Of a stretch of DNA of 64,000 nt, positions 15,351 to 27,800 are shown in pieces. The notes below the pieces were generated by a model. It did no database searches and was not told where the DNA came from. It was given only the letters and a program-made list of their open reading frames with translations. How positions within the stretch are numbered: the first letter of the stretch is position 1; each line of letters starts with the position of its first letter. A program made the position numbers and the translations under genes. Source of the stretch: Ectocarpus siliculosus (Eukaryota; Sar; Phaeophyceae; Ectocarpales; Ectocarpaceae); NCBI GenBank assembly GCA_000310025.1, contig FN649745.1, positions 218,879 to 282,878 of the forward strand, written 5' to 3'.

Positions 15351-17358
15351 GCATTTGAAGGATGGACACCAACTTTGTATTGTAGGTTGATGGGAGAGGG
15401 ATTTTTTCGGCATCCGGGTTGTTTGTTTCTGACGTGGTTTTTTCGTGCTGGATGATTGCTCTTTGTCTTTATTCGGTCGGGCTTTCCGACACCCGTCCCC
15501 CCAAGTAAGACAGGGATGAAACTCTCTCATGTACTTGCAGTGGTTTCTTTCGTGGAGAGCACGCATGTTTTATTTATTTTGTTGTGCAGGCGTTCGTTTT
15601 CTCGTGGGTTCTGTTTTGGCAGGCGCGCTTTAGTTTTTTTAACTGGTCTGCTTGCTTCGTGTCTTGCTGACGGCCGGCTCCCGCGGGTGGGTGGGCTTCG
15701 TAAGCGGACAAAAACGAACAGCCTTCTTAACGAATGTCTTTTGTTATTGCTGATTCACGATGAAATCGAATACGAGAACATGACGATGTGGCTTTGGGTC
15801 TTCATTTAGAAATATCTTTGCTGCTTGCTGGTGTGGTTCGCCTCCTAGTTTGAGTGAACGGCAGGGACGGGAAGCGTGGGAGGGTGTTCGCGCAACAGGA
15901 GGAATTTCCCCGAAGCGCGAAGTACTACCGTGGCCGAAGTATTTCCGCAGACCCTGGAATTCTTGGCGCATAGAGTAGAGAGAGCATTTTGTTCACGCAC
16001 ATCGGGTGTCTGGTGTCTTACCTTGATGACGTCTATCTGCTTTTGCTTTCCTTCAAACTCGTCTGTCCCTGCTTAACCCGGCCGCGGGAATTACACACTC
16101 CAATATTAGCCCAATCATGAATTGGAAGGATGTTAGAAGGTACTGAGCAGAGTTCGGAACGCTTTATTGTGTAGGTCAACCACAACCCAAGACCTTACTT
16201 TATTCCTTGGGAGTGATCAGAAAAATCACTGAAAGACTGAATTTACAAAGTGGTGGGGCTGGAACAATAATTCGTTTTCGTTGAGTATCATGCTGCCACT
16301 GGTTGAAATTGTTCGCTGTGCGCGTGCCATACAGACGTAGGCTGCTTGGTTCGCCTACATGTATGGGCGTAGTTAGACTATAGGATTCAGCCAACAGCAA
16401 GCGGGACACGCCTACTCAGAAATGAGGCTCGGTAATAGAGGGGGCGGAGAACGGGGGTAGGTCGGCGAGCACGCATCAACCAACCTCAAGTTTCGAATGA
16501 CCATCGCCGTGGTAATTGTCACGCACGGATGGCCGCTGCATTCGATCGATCGGTGCTCCGTATCGCCGCGACTTGTGATTTGTTCCTGGATTGTTTCCCC
16601 TCCATGGGTATCGTCATCGTCATGCCTCGGTAAAACATACCATCACGTCCTTCCCTGCTCGATATCTACTACTCCTACCTTCCAAAAAGATAGGGTGGGG
16701 CAGGCTTTGGGGCGGCCACCGCAACACCGTCATCACACAAGCAGCACGCTGCTGATTACCTACTTCGGGTCACGGTGCGGCCAAACACACCCCAAAGAGC
16801 AAAAAAAGGAGTCAGGACGAAGGCCTCTGTTAACGCACACACACTCACCACCCACTCAGTGACACATGGACCGCACACGCCCGCACACACCTATACTGCG
16901 CTATTTTTCTACGGCACCTACAGCCGACTACGACTGCTTGAGTTGGTGAGGAAGAGAGAGGTGAACTGCGCCATAGAAGCTCCACGCTTCCGCCGCATAA
17001 CACGAGCCCCCACAACACACATCCATGCCACGCACATCGAAAAGAACACAAACAGGAACACAATCACAAAGAATGGTCGAGACGGAAGACAGATCCACCA
17101 CACGCAGCTTTAATTCCACCGAGCGAAACGGCTCCTGAAGCCGGTTTAGCTAATAGCACACCAAGCCACCTGCTTGCTCACCGGATCACCCGCCTAACTG
17201 GGCGCCCACAAAATCGAAACACGCATACCGATTGCGTTATCTGACCGCCGCCCCTGAGACAACAACACAGAGGCTTGTTTTTCGCTCCTCCTCTAGGCTT
17301 CACACAATAAAATGTTTTCGTCCCCTCCCGCGGCGCGGCGCGGCAATACAACCCGCAG
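15351..17358. other. Convergent intergenic region (kinase and VPS72 3' sides)
   Basis: It holds the two 3' untranslated regions. It is T-rich after 15400 on the plus strand. Open frames here are short and unconvincing, and no RNA gene or repeat was recognised. Confidence 0.5.
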
Positions 17359-20300
17359 CTAGCTTGGCGGCTGTCCCAGCGGGGCCGGGGCTGGGACGGG
17401 CTGCATCCACCCGGTGCAGTTCGGCGCGCCGGTCACAGCGGCGGTAGCAGCGCTGTTGGAGCTGGACTCCCACCCGTTGACCTCTTCCTCCAGCGAACGC
17501 GGCGCCGTCGAGGCCTGCAGGTGCTCGTGCTGGGGCAGCTGTGTCGATGTTGATACCGCCGGTTGTTCTACTTCTATCTTTGAGGCTGGTTGACCTCCCG
17601 CCGCAGTCTTCGCGACGAGCGGCATGGCAGTGCTTGTCCCCGGCCGCCGCCGCACGGGAGCCGCTGCCGTCGCCGTCCCGGCCGCCGCCGCGGCCTGCGC
17701 CGCCACCGCCGCGTACGCCGCCGCCTTCACCACCGCGCTCCCCTGAGGAGGGGACTCGCTGCCGCCCCCGGCTTTCCCCGCGGCGGCCGCTTTTTGCGCT
17801 GCTACGGCGGCGTAGGCTGCCGCCTTCACCACGGCGCTTCCCTCCGGAGACGACCCGGTGTCTGCCGGGCTGGACCCGTAGTGGATCACCGCCGTATTGT
17901 TCCCCCTCAGCGGCACTAGCTGCTGACTCCCGCCCGCAGCGGCAGCGGCTGCGGGTGGCAACACCGACGGCGCCGTCCCTCCTCCTGCCGGGGCAAAGAA
18001 AGGGCGCTTCGCGGGCTTGGCCCCCTTTCCCCCGACCGCCTGCTTCCGCTTGGTGCCTGCCTTGGCCTTTTCGGCACCGGCGGCGGTGGAGGAGGCCGTC
18101 GTCGAAGCGGTACCGTCAGCGCCGGCCTTCGCCTTCCCCTTCCCCTTGCTCGCGGAAGACTTGGACTTCTTCTCAACCTCTTTGGCCAAAGACGAGGCGG
18201 GCTTCTTGCACGCTCCGGAGCTGCTCAGCCCGCCACCACCACCACCGCCGCCAGCCGCCGCCGCCGCCGTCCCCGCCGTCCCCGCCCCTGCTCCCTTCAG
18301 TGACCCGTTTCCTACCACCACCGCCCCTACCCCTGAAACCGCAGCTGCTGCTGCCGGCGCGGTGCCGTCTACTCTAGTGCCGGATGCGCCTCCACCCCCC
18401 GCCGCCCCCCCACTACTTGCGGCCTCTCCCGCCTCCTGCTCCTGCCGCTGTGCTTTCAGGCGCCGTCTCGCGGACGCTCCGTACCGTTTTCGGACCTCCC
18501 GGAACGCCGCGCCGTTGGCGTAGTAGTACCCCGTGAGCGGATCTCGGTACGGCGCCGGGGCGCCGGTGATCTTGCATCGTCGATCGGAGGAAGACTTGGC
18601 GGTCTTACTGCCCTTGTCCTGGTCTGCGCCGTCGCCTCCGCCCGCGGAGAAAGGGGCCTGACAGAGGACCGGAGGGAGGTAGTACGCGTCCGGGAAAAAG
18701 ATTGTGTCGACGCAGCCCCGCCGGGACGCGTAGCGGGACGCCAGGATCTTGTGCTGCTTGGGCCGGCCCTCGTCTTCCTTGGCCTCATCCTCCAGGCGGC
18801 GTTGCTTCAGGATCCAACGCATGTTCTCTTGCTGCGACGAGGCGATGTATGTAGAGAGGGAGAAACGGTCACGAGCGGAGGGACACACACGGTGAACAAG
18901 GGCTCCAGACAATTTGGAACGGAAAAGGGAGTTGTGACTTTTGTAGTAGGCGCTTCAACTGAAAAAAAAGAAGAAAATCTCGCGTGTTGTCCACTCGCTG
19001 CTTCAGGCCGGACCCATTTTCGTTTTCGTCGTAGTTGCTGTGGAGGGGATCAAGATACGTTGATCAAGGGAATCGGGCGCACGTAACACGAGACGCTTGA
19101 TATCTCGCTCCTAAGCCAAGATACACACCAAAAACGTCGACGATCCGGCCAAGCGGGCATTAAAGAGTCTGGATGCACCTTTGTGACGGTTGTAGCCTTT
19201 GTTGGAAAAGAACGAACAGGTGCTTTGGAGGTCACCGCAAGTCAGGCTGCTTTCTTCAAAACGCGGAACACACAAGACTGCTGATGCTGTGCAAGAGAGG
19301 AAGCAACATTATGTGACCATCGTAATCGGTGTGAAGGCTTCAAAAAGATGCCGGAGGGAGCCACGGACATTGAAGAGGAGCGAGGAAAGCTGCGACGCGG
19401 TGGAATCAAGCTAGGGCGAGGGGACACACCTGTGAGACGAATTGGAGGCGAGACTACCTTACAACCTCGTGTGAACAGAAAAACTCAACCTGAGAACTAG
19501 CAATCGCCTGAAGTAATCGACGTCATCACGTGAAGTTAGATTGGGGGCTAGCCAAGGCAGACCTCTCACCTCTGTTTGGATCGCTTCCAGCAGCAGCTGC
19601 TTCTGGGTGAACTGTCCCTTGATAGCCTTTTTCCGCTGAGGAGTTGACCGTTTCAGCTGTGCCTCGCGCGCCTTTGCTTCGCCTTCTCTAACCTCCAGAC
19701 TTTTCTCCGTCTAATGTTTTTCAAGTTTCGACACGGGTGAGGAAATCCGGATCCACAAAAACAGGTAGGGGGCGCGGTTGAGGGGGGCGCTACAGCGGAA
19801 ACCTCTTGTCCGCCCTTGACAACAACCAAACAGCACCAGTACATTGCCATCAGAAACCAACCACGAAACTCGGCAAGACTGCGGTGACGCAATGTCATCG
19901 GCCAGAGACTACGCCCCTCCAACAAAGCAAAAGGCTCACACGCCCCTCCAACAAAGCAAAAGGCTCACATCAACTGCAAAACGAAGCCCACCCGAGAGGC
20001 ATTTCCTCGGACGCCGGCAACAAATCCCGGTCCCATCAGGGCGCATCAGCAATCTCACCTTGTTCTTAGTGCTGGCTCGTACAGTCCTCTTGGACAGTGC
20101 GCCGGGGGCGGCGCCGCTCGACCCCCCCCCCCCCCGCGCGCTACCGCCCGCTGACCCCCCGGCGGGCGCAGTCTTTCTCTTCTTTACCGCGAAGGTCTTG
20201 GGCTCCTTATAGACACCCCCCGGTTGCTTGCGCTAAAACGGGAAACCAGAGGCAGGGCACGCACACCGAAAAAGGGGTGTTTGAGAACGCGCCGGCCGGC

Positions 20301-21514
20301 GGTAGAGACAAATACAGTCCGGGGTGTACACAAAAACAATGCATCGAACCGGCACATCTCCTGCACATGAGAGCACGGTTCAAGTCGTCTCGCCGCTCGC
20401 TAACCGACGGTAATATACCTTCGCGGCCCGCTCGTTTTTTCTGAGTCTGTTCTCCTCCTTGCCGTCATCGTCCTCCTCCTCGCTCTCGCTGTCGTTGAAG
20501 TCTTTGTCGAACTTGTCCGGCTCGTCTGGTGCATGTGTGTGTGCGGTGCAAGCGCGTTGTTGTGTTCTTGCGGTGGGTGGAACGGTAAGAGAAGGGGAGG
20601 CGTCGAGAAGGGTCGGTAGAACCTCATTCTACGATAGCCGAACGAGATGTTGGTATGTAGTCATGGACGAACGTTCGTCGACATTTGGGCGACGTCTCCC
20701 CTCCTCGGCATGAGGTTGGCATCACTCTCGGGTTATTTTTTATTTTCTGAATAGACCCAACGAATCCATCTCTTAATCCGCAAGGACACCACGGGGGCTT
20801 ACGACTTCCGTGCGCCGTAGCTGGAAATACAGAGTAGGGGTACATTGCCGCTATCGTCCGTCGCGCACACACCCGGGGATTCGCTACTGCTGAACTTTTA
20901 CACTCCTCCACGCATACTGAGTTAAGACTTGTCGCGGCTGTCTCATTGGCGAAGTCTAAATAATCTTCAAATTTTCTGATATTTTCAAACCCATCGAGCG
21001 CTCTCTTTGCAGTGGCAGCACGTTCAGATCTCACCACCGCGGTTGCGAATATGACGCAAGCGAGACAAGGGTCAACACCTCCCCCCCCCCCCATCAGTAC
21101 AGCGTGAGCGGTGCCCTCGGCCCTGCAGCAGAAGCAGCGCAATGTCTGGGCACGTGCGAAGGACTGTAAGCAGTCTGCAAGTAGCGACTGTAAGGTTTCC
21201 GGCTGTGCCGAGTACGGATTGATGCTTGCGCGCACAACATGCCATGCAGCACACCACGCAACGTATGCCACTAGAAAGAGAGCCACCACCCACCCACGCC
21301 ACTTACCTTCCTCAGAGCTGAACTCAGAGTCCCCGTCTTCCTCTTCCTGCCAGGCTCCTTGCCCCCAAAACGTCTCGTCCGCCTCGGCGTCGTCGCCCTG
21401 CAGCTCGCTGATGCGCTGGCCTCGCGTGGATCGAGCGACGAGCTTCACGGACAGCGCCGCCCCGGCCTCTTCGAGAGCCTTGGCCTTCCTTCGCTTCTCC
21501 GCGGCAAGCGACAT
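17359..21514 (-). CDS. VPS72: VPS72/YL1 homologue, subunit of the SWR1-type H2A.Z exchange complex
   Basis: Five exons, 21514-21307, 20525-20419, 20205-20059, 19710-19570 and 18831-17359, join in frame to 691 residues ending in TAG. YL1 proteins bind H2A.Z-H2B and work in SWR1/SRCAP-type remodellers in the nucleus. The N-terminus has the family layout: MSLAAEK, a basic stretch, an ETFWG-like segment, then a strongly acidic run (SEFSSEEDEPDKFDKDF). A basic region with KEPKTF and VRAST follows, then the long helix with QFTQKQLLLEAIQTE. The YL1-C zinc-finger-like domain (CKITGAPAPYRDPLTGYYYA) is at about 287-319. The last ~370 residues are an Ala/Gly/Ser/Lys-rich extension, with a duplicated ~35-residue unit containing GSAVVKAAAYAAVAAQ, unlike the short tails of animal and yeast YL1. 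It is divergent from kinesin-7, 325 bp away. Confidence 0.93.
19911..19968. repeat. Tandem duplication, 2 x 29 bp
   Basis: The unit beginning ACGCCCCTCCAACAAAGCAA is repeated exactly at 19911-19939 and 19940-19968. It lies in the VPS72 intron between 19711 and 20058. Confidence 0.9.
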
Positions 21515-21839
21515 CAGGAGCCGCGTCCCAACTGCTGCTGCGCGTGTGCGACAGGGCAGAGGGAGAGCAGCAGACAGCAGACTGAGCGGAGAGGGGGGGG
21601 CTCGCGATTGGTACTGAAAAATGCATACATATCACGGGGTGCTGCTGTTCTCAGCACCAGGACCCGCCGCGCGGATCAACGGATTCGCAGCCAGCTCTCT
21701 GGCTCATCACATCACACTGCGCACACTCTCCAGCAACGGGCAAGGTAAGGGGCAGCAGGGGAGACAGACAGAGGGCTACTGAAAGCCACAGGGGGGCAGT
21801 TCAGAGCCCGTCTTCGTTCTGTGGGGGCACAGAAAGAAG
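21515..21839. promoter_or_regulatory. Shared bidirectional promoter region, VPS72 / kinesin-7
   Basis: Only 325 bp separate the two divergent start codons, so both promoters and 5' leaders must lie here or overlap. An inverted CCAAT box (ATTGG) is at 21607-21611. No TATA-like box is obvious for either gene. The role is inferred from position only. Confidence 0.6.
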
Positions 21840-24800
21840 ATGCCGCCTCGAAACACCGCGTTGCGGCGCGACGGCCGCAGTCCCGAGACGGCGTCGCAGC
21901 AGGAGACTTCCACCACAGTCGCCATCCGCCTCCGGCCCTTGAACGACAGGGAGAAAGAAGGGGGTCAGAACAAGATATGGCGATGCGTGCCTACTCACAA
22001 CTCCGTTACGCAGGTGAGTCGCCAAAGCAAAATTCTCGTCGGTTGGCTGTCTCTCCCCCGCTCTCTGTTCTGTGTCTTTTTTGCCCAAGACCATTTTTAA
22101 TTCACCAACGGCCGAATCCGTCATGTCACCATAATGCTTTATCGCCCTCTACTGCTGCTGCCAGCAGGTATCACCTAGTGCAGCAATGGTTCAGCGCAGC
22201 AGTGCCATGTTATAGAGTAGCACCATCTAGCCCTGCTCTAACGTACCCACACAAGCCACGCACAGCATTGGCCGTAATTTGGTTGACACCGCACAACATA
22301 TGTTGTATTCCAATAGCAGTGAAATGTACGCTCGCGCGCTCGTTCTGCTCTCGCAATCTCACTCTGCTAAACAAAAACTTGCGTTCGCGCCGGTTGTTAT
22401 CCATTCCAGCGTTTTTCCACATCAAGCACCAAATATGGAACGCAATTTGTCACAAGACCATGATGCCCCCTTCCGGAAAGGAACGGGACACGTATATATA
22501 TCACGATTTGGTGGTGAATGCAGACGGTCGCGTCCATATGCGATCCATCGCATCATCACCGCACCGATGTCCAATCCCACCTGGCGTCTGTGTCGTCCTT
22601 ACCGGGGACAACGGCACACAAGTATTCCGCACGCACGCGATTAACGGCGAGACAGGGTAATTCGCCTGTCAGCGTCTTTCAAAACATTAACCTCCTGTTG
22701 TTTGTTGTTTACCCACGGGCACTCGTGTCGCTGATGTCTCTCTCCTCTTTTCGTGTGCCGCCTGCTGCTCAAACATCATCGCGAAATAAAAAAAACAGAC
22801 GTCGCCTGAGGGCAACCCGCTTCCGGACGGCAAGGGGACTTTCTTCACGTACGACCGGATCTTCGACGAGGACAGCTCGACGCAGGCCGTGTACGACGGG
22901 GCCGCGAGGGACATCGTGCACTCCGTGTCCCGCGGCATGAACGGCACCATCTTCGCCTATGGCCAGACGTCCTCGGGCAAGACCTTCACCATGCAGGCAC
23001 GGGGTGACGCGGCGTGTTGGGTGTGCTCCTCCTCGTGGTGGTTCCCGCTGACTCACCCTTATTGTTCCCAAGTATCTACCATAGAGGGTTTGGCACGGTT
23101 ATCATTATATCGATCTATACTCCGGTAGAGCTACGGGGGCGTGGGGAGACAGACAACCAGTATTACCGTGTCGAAAGGTTGAGGGCACGAGGTCCCAAAA
23201 TCGTCGTTGTCGTAGATGGCTTTTGGGGGACGGCTCGGCCACCAAATGCTGACCGGCAGCCAGTCGTCCTGCAGAGCTACAGCAGTACATGCCCTCACCG
23301 GAAGAATACTTCTAGAGGTACAGCACCTGGTGTCGATTTAGAGCTTGCTCTACTGAGGTAACCTGTGTGACCGCGCTTCCACAGTGCACAGCTGTTGGAT
23401 CGCAGTCTTCCCCAAGGCTTTTTACAGCTGGTCTCGGGACCCTTGGTGCTTAGTTCCCTCGACAGGGCACAGCGGTTGAGCGCGGTCCGCCCTCAGTCCC
23501 CTGTTTTCAGCTAGGCTCGAAAACGCTTGTCATTTTACAGCGTCATGCAGGTAGAGTCTCCTAGTAAATGAAAGCACAGAGGTATTTGCCTTATTGATTT
23601 CTGCGAAAGCGCAGGAAATGGACGGGGTGCCTGTCTCCGACAAGTTTACCGACACCGAGCACAGCAGTGCCCAGATGAAGCAGCAAGGAGTGGCAAAGGG
23701 GTCCCGCAGAATAGTATTGGCCTCCAGTACCTTGTTTGTTTGTAAACAATCGTTCGTTCGGGGGAGTGCCCGCCCACTCCTCTCCGATCGGGAAACTTGT
23801 GGAAGGTCGCGATACAAGAGTAGGATTGCGGGCTGTGGTTCAGTCACGTTATCTCCTCGATCCTGTGGATGTCCAATCAGAAGCCGGTTTGTCCCGCCAG
23901 AGCATTTTAGTTGTTGCTTTTTCCTTCACGTTGAAAAAGGTCCAGGTCTCTGCTCAGCAATTTCCAACCCCCGTAGCGGCTCAACTGATGCGGACGCATT
24001 CCGTGGTGACAGGCCAACTACCCACAATATTCATTCGTTGAACAGTACAACTTCGTATAAATGAGATCGCAGTTGGCAGGCGGAGGGATCACTCTCAGGA
24101 TTCAAACCACACTCGCAGTTTTAGTCTTCATGCCCGTCAAGAACACTTTCAGGTCACTTGGGAACGTTGTATTGCACGCTGGTGGGGTAACGTTTCCTCC
24201 CGTCCAGTTGACACAAAACAAAACTGCGGACAAGCAGTGTATTTTGGTTGTTGTTGTTTCAGTGCTGCTCCAGCTTCTGCTCCTGCTGGTGCTACGGCTC
24301 TTCCTGCTGTACAAATAGTCGCGTCGAAAAAAGACCGCAGCCTATTCCCCGTCCAGTGCAACACAACGCCGTATGATGCTAATCCACCAAACGTCCACAC
24401 GCACTTTACACTCGCACGCACGCTCAACACCCACGCACAGGGAGGAGGCAGTGAGGCCAACCCGGGCATCGTGCAGATCGCCACGCGAGACCTGTTCCGC
24501 CTGATCCAGGAGAAGACCGACCGCATGTTCCTCATGCGCGTGTCGTATCTCGAGATCTACCAAGAGGAGATCAGGGATCTACTCAACCCCGAGAACACCA
24601 ACATGCAGGTGGGTGTTTTTTGTCTTTCCTTAGTTGGCAGCGACCACGCTAGGCAGCGCGTCAAGGAAATGACGGTGGTATCAGAGTGGGAACGTAGGCG
24701 TGTGTGCGCGTGTATAGGGTGTTTCTTTGGTTGGAGATAGCATCGACCGCGTTAACCGGCTTGTCAGGGAAAAGACGTCAGAATTAAATCAGGAACATAG

Positions 24801-27800
24801 GCGTGTTTTGGTGTGTGTGCGGGCATGTAGGATGTCTATCGCGCGTATGTTGTACAAGGATATGTCCGGGGGGGGAGGGGGTCGTCATTGGTGTGGAGTG
24901 CTGTGGGCCTGTCTAGAGTGACTTTTGCGCACAATGCGGGTGTTTGTTACGATACTTGAGGAAGGACATGGTGGATGTGTTGTTTGATGCATGCACGCGC
25001 GTGCCAGTGTTTGCGTAGTTGTGCCGGGGTCGTTTGGGTCTTGCCTGTGCTTGTGAAGGATGTGGTGGTAAGGGTCAGTCTGTCGCACTGGTGTAAACCT
25101 CCCACGGCGTTGCTGGCCCTTTGAGAGAAATAAGAGCATCTTCATATGTGTCCGCAAGGAACAAAAACTACCCGAAAAAGCGCGCAGCGCCCCTACAACT
25201 AAGGTGTTTCCGATACAGATAACTCGTGATCATTGCAACAAGTTGGTTCGGGCGAGTCACCAAACATTTAGAAAAAGATCAAAATTTTCGTTCCCAAGGA
25301 AATGTGTGCAATATTGTTGGGAGCGACGCGATATGAAGGGGTTTCTCCGAGTATATGGCGAGAGTCCCTGAGGAGCTTTTAATTCACCCCTAATAATGAC
25401 ATTGCGCTACCCCGGGGTTTACTCTCCGTTGACAACCGCGGTCCCAGAAAAACAAATTGGGCGTACAGTACAAGCGGTCAAGCGTGTTGCTCCTTGCAGA
25501 CGCTTGCTCTGGGCGAAATACGTTAGCACAAATATGAGGCCAAGAAACGATCATTTGACACCGGGACAGCAGCGTGACGGCTAGAGTTCTACTTCACCCT
25601 CTACGTGGCGTGCTCTGAAAATTGAACACCCCAGACATTGGACACGACCTCCGGAGAAGATGAAGAAGGCGGTTAGACAAGCTCGCTTTTTTGTGTTGTC
25701 GCCGAAGGGAATCCCGTTGTATCTTGAGGCCGTTAAACGCGTGTAGAGCGGTCGGACATTGGGGGTGCCGTGGATGAGAATCAGTCATGTCCACACCGGT
25801 GTTTGGTTTCTTAGTTCTGTTGGGAGCTGGTCTTGCTCGAGGAGTGTGGAGATGTTTGGGACAGCTTCATCTTTGGTCAAGGAAACTGAAACGATCAAAG
25901 GTGACCACGGCGCGGGAGATTGGGTGCAAGTACTGCACAAAGACTGAGGCAGCAAAGCTCCCAAAGACCCCTACAAAGCGCCAACTACAAAAATCAAGCG
26001 TTGTTGCAGCTCTTCAGTATGAGCGCTGACGCTGACAATACGACACAAATGTCCTGCACGGCTTCCCCTCGCCATGTGGATCTCGGAAACGTGGCCGATG
26101 TGTTGTGAACAACCCCCCCCCCCTTCCGTCGTGAAAACGTTGGCGCACGTCAGGTTCGCGAAGACCCGAGGAAGGGTATTTACATCGACGCCCACGAGGA
26201 GACGGTGGGAGACTTCGAGACGGTGCTCAAGATCCTGAGGGTCGGTGAGAAGCAGCGCCACGTCGGGTGCACGGAGATGAACAGCCGGTCTAGCCGCTCG
26301 CACACCATCTTCCGCCTCGTCGTGGAGAGCCAGCAGATGTTCGACGAGAAGGTGCACACCTCCCAAGAGGAAGTGGACCCGTCCACCCTCGTCGCTACCC
26401 TTAACCTGGTCGACCTCGCCGGGTCGGAGAGCGTGCGGCACACCGGCGCGACGGGGACCCGTCAGAAGGAGGGCGGGATGATCAACCAGAGCCTGCTGAC
26501 GCTGAGCCGCGTGATCCAGACGCTGACCCAGCCGGGGCACTCGCACGTGAACTACCGCGACAGCAAGCTGACGCGCATCCTGCAGCCGAGCCTGTCCGGG
26601 AACGCCCGCATGGCCATCATCTGCTGCGCGACGGCCGCCGAGGGCTTCCTCGAGGAGACCCGCAGCACGCTGCAGTTCGCCTCCCGCGCCAAGGAGATCA
26701 AGACCCGGGCCATCGTCAACGAGATCGTGGACGACAAGACCCAGATCCGCCGCATGGCGCAGGAGCTGGCCACGCTGAAGCGGAAGCACGCCGAGCAGCA
26801 AGGCGGCGCCGCCGCGGGCGGCGAGCTGGTGGAAGCGCTGCAGCAGGAGAAGGCGGAACAGGCCGAAAAGATCGACCGCCTCAAGAGGCTGCTTCTTAAC
26901 ATCGCCCCGGCCGTGGCGGACGAGGACGGCGAGGCCCTTCTCCTGCACCTAGACGTCTCCCCGAGGTTCCGCCGCGGGAAACGCTCGCGCGAAACGTGGT
27001 GTCCCGGGGACACCGCCAGCATCGTCACCGCCCCCCGCCCCCTGCGCCTGCAGAGCCCCAACCTGGCTGACTTGGACGGGGAGGAGGAGCACCGGCCGAA
27101 GCGTAGGTCCAGCGAGGCGGCGGGGGGGACTGCTACCGGGAAGATGACGTCGGAGGAGGGGCGCGGCCAGCCTGCTGCTGCTGCTGCTGCTGCTGCTGTC
27201 GCGGTTGCGCCTTCGGGTGATATGGAGGCGATCGCGACCAAGCTGGAAGAGGCCCTGGCGGCGAAGAAGGAGACCGACGAGGAGATGAAGGAATTCGTGG
27301 CGTACACGGTATGCATAAGTTTGGCGTTTTCGGTGGCGGCGGTCGTGTTCTTGTGTTGTCTTGCTGGTGTGACCCGGGTACAGCAAGCAATCTATGGTTG
27401 GTGCCTGGAGCGTTTAGGTTGCGGCGGCCGTGATCTGATGTTGAAGATTGTTTGTTGTCCGTGTGGCCCGGGTAGAGTCTATGGTCGCTGTCTGGAGCGT
27501 TTGGGGCCGTCTTGCTCTAGGTACGACACATGCTTAATTCTTTCCTGCATGAAATGTGGCCAGTCCGATCTGCTGTGTACTATTTTCCCGCTATCACTTG
27601 GTTGAGAGAGCTCTGCCAAAATCGGATCTCAGTTTGGTCTTCCCGTCATTTTCTCATCTGCAGCTACGTTTTGTTGAGGGTACATGTTTTTTTCAAAGAA
27701 GTTGATGAGCTATGCTTGTGGTTGTCTCATCGGCAGCGGCACCCGACTGCTGACGTCCGCCGTTTCCCCGTGTACACAGGAGGACGTCGAACGCGTGCTG

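Noticed and set aside
17541-18377. 278-codon plus-strand open frame, Pro/Arg/Ser-rich
   Set aside because: Shadow of the Ala/Gly-rich VPS72 last exon, which has the YL1-C domain on the minus strand.
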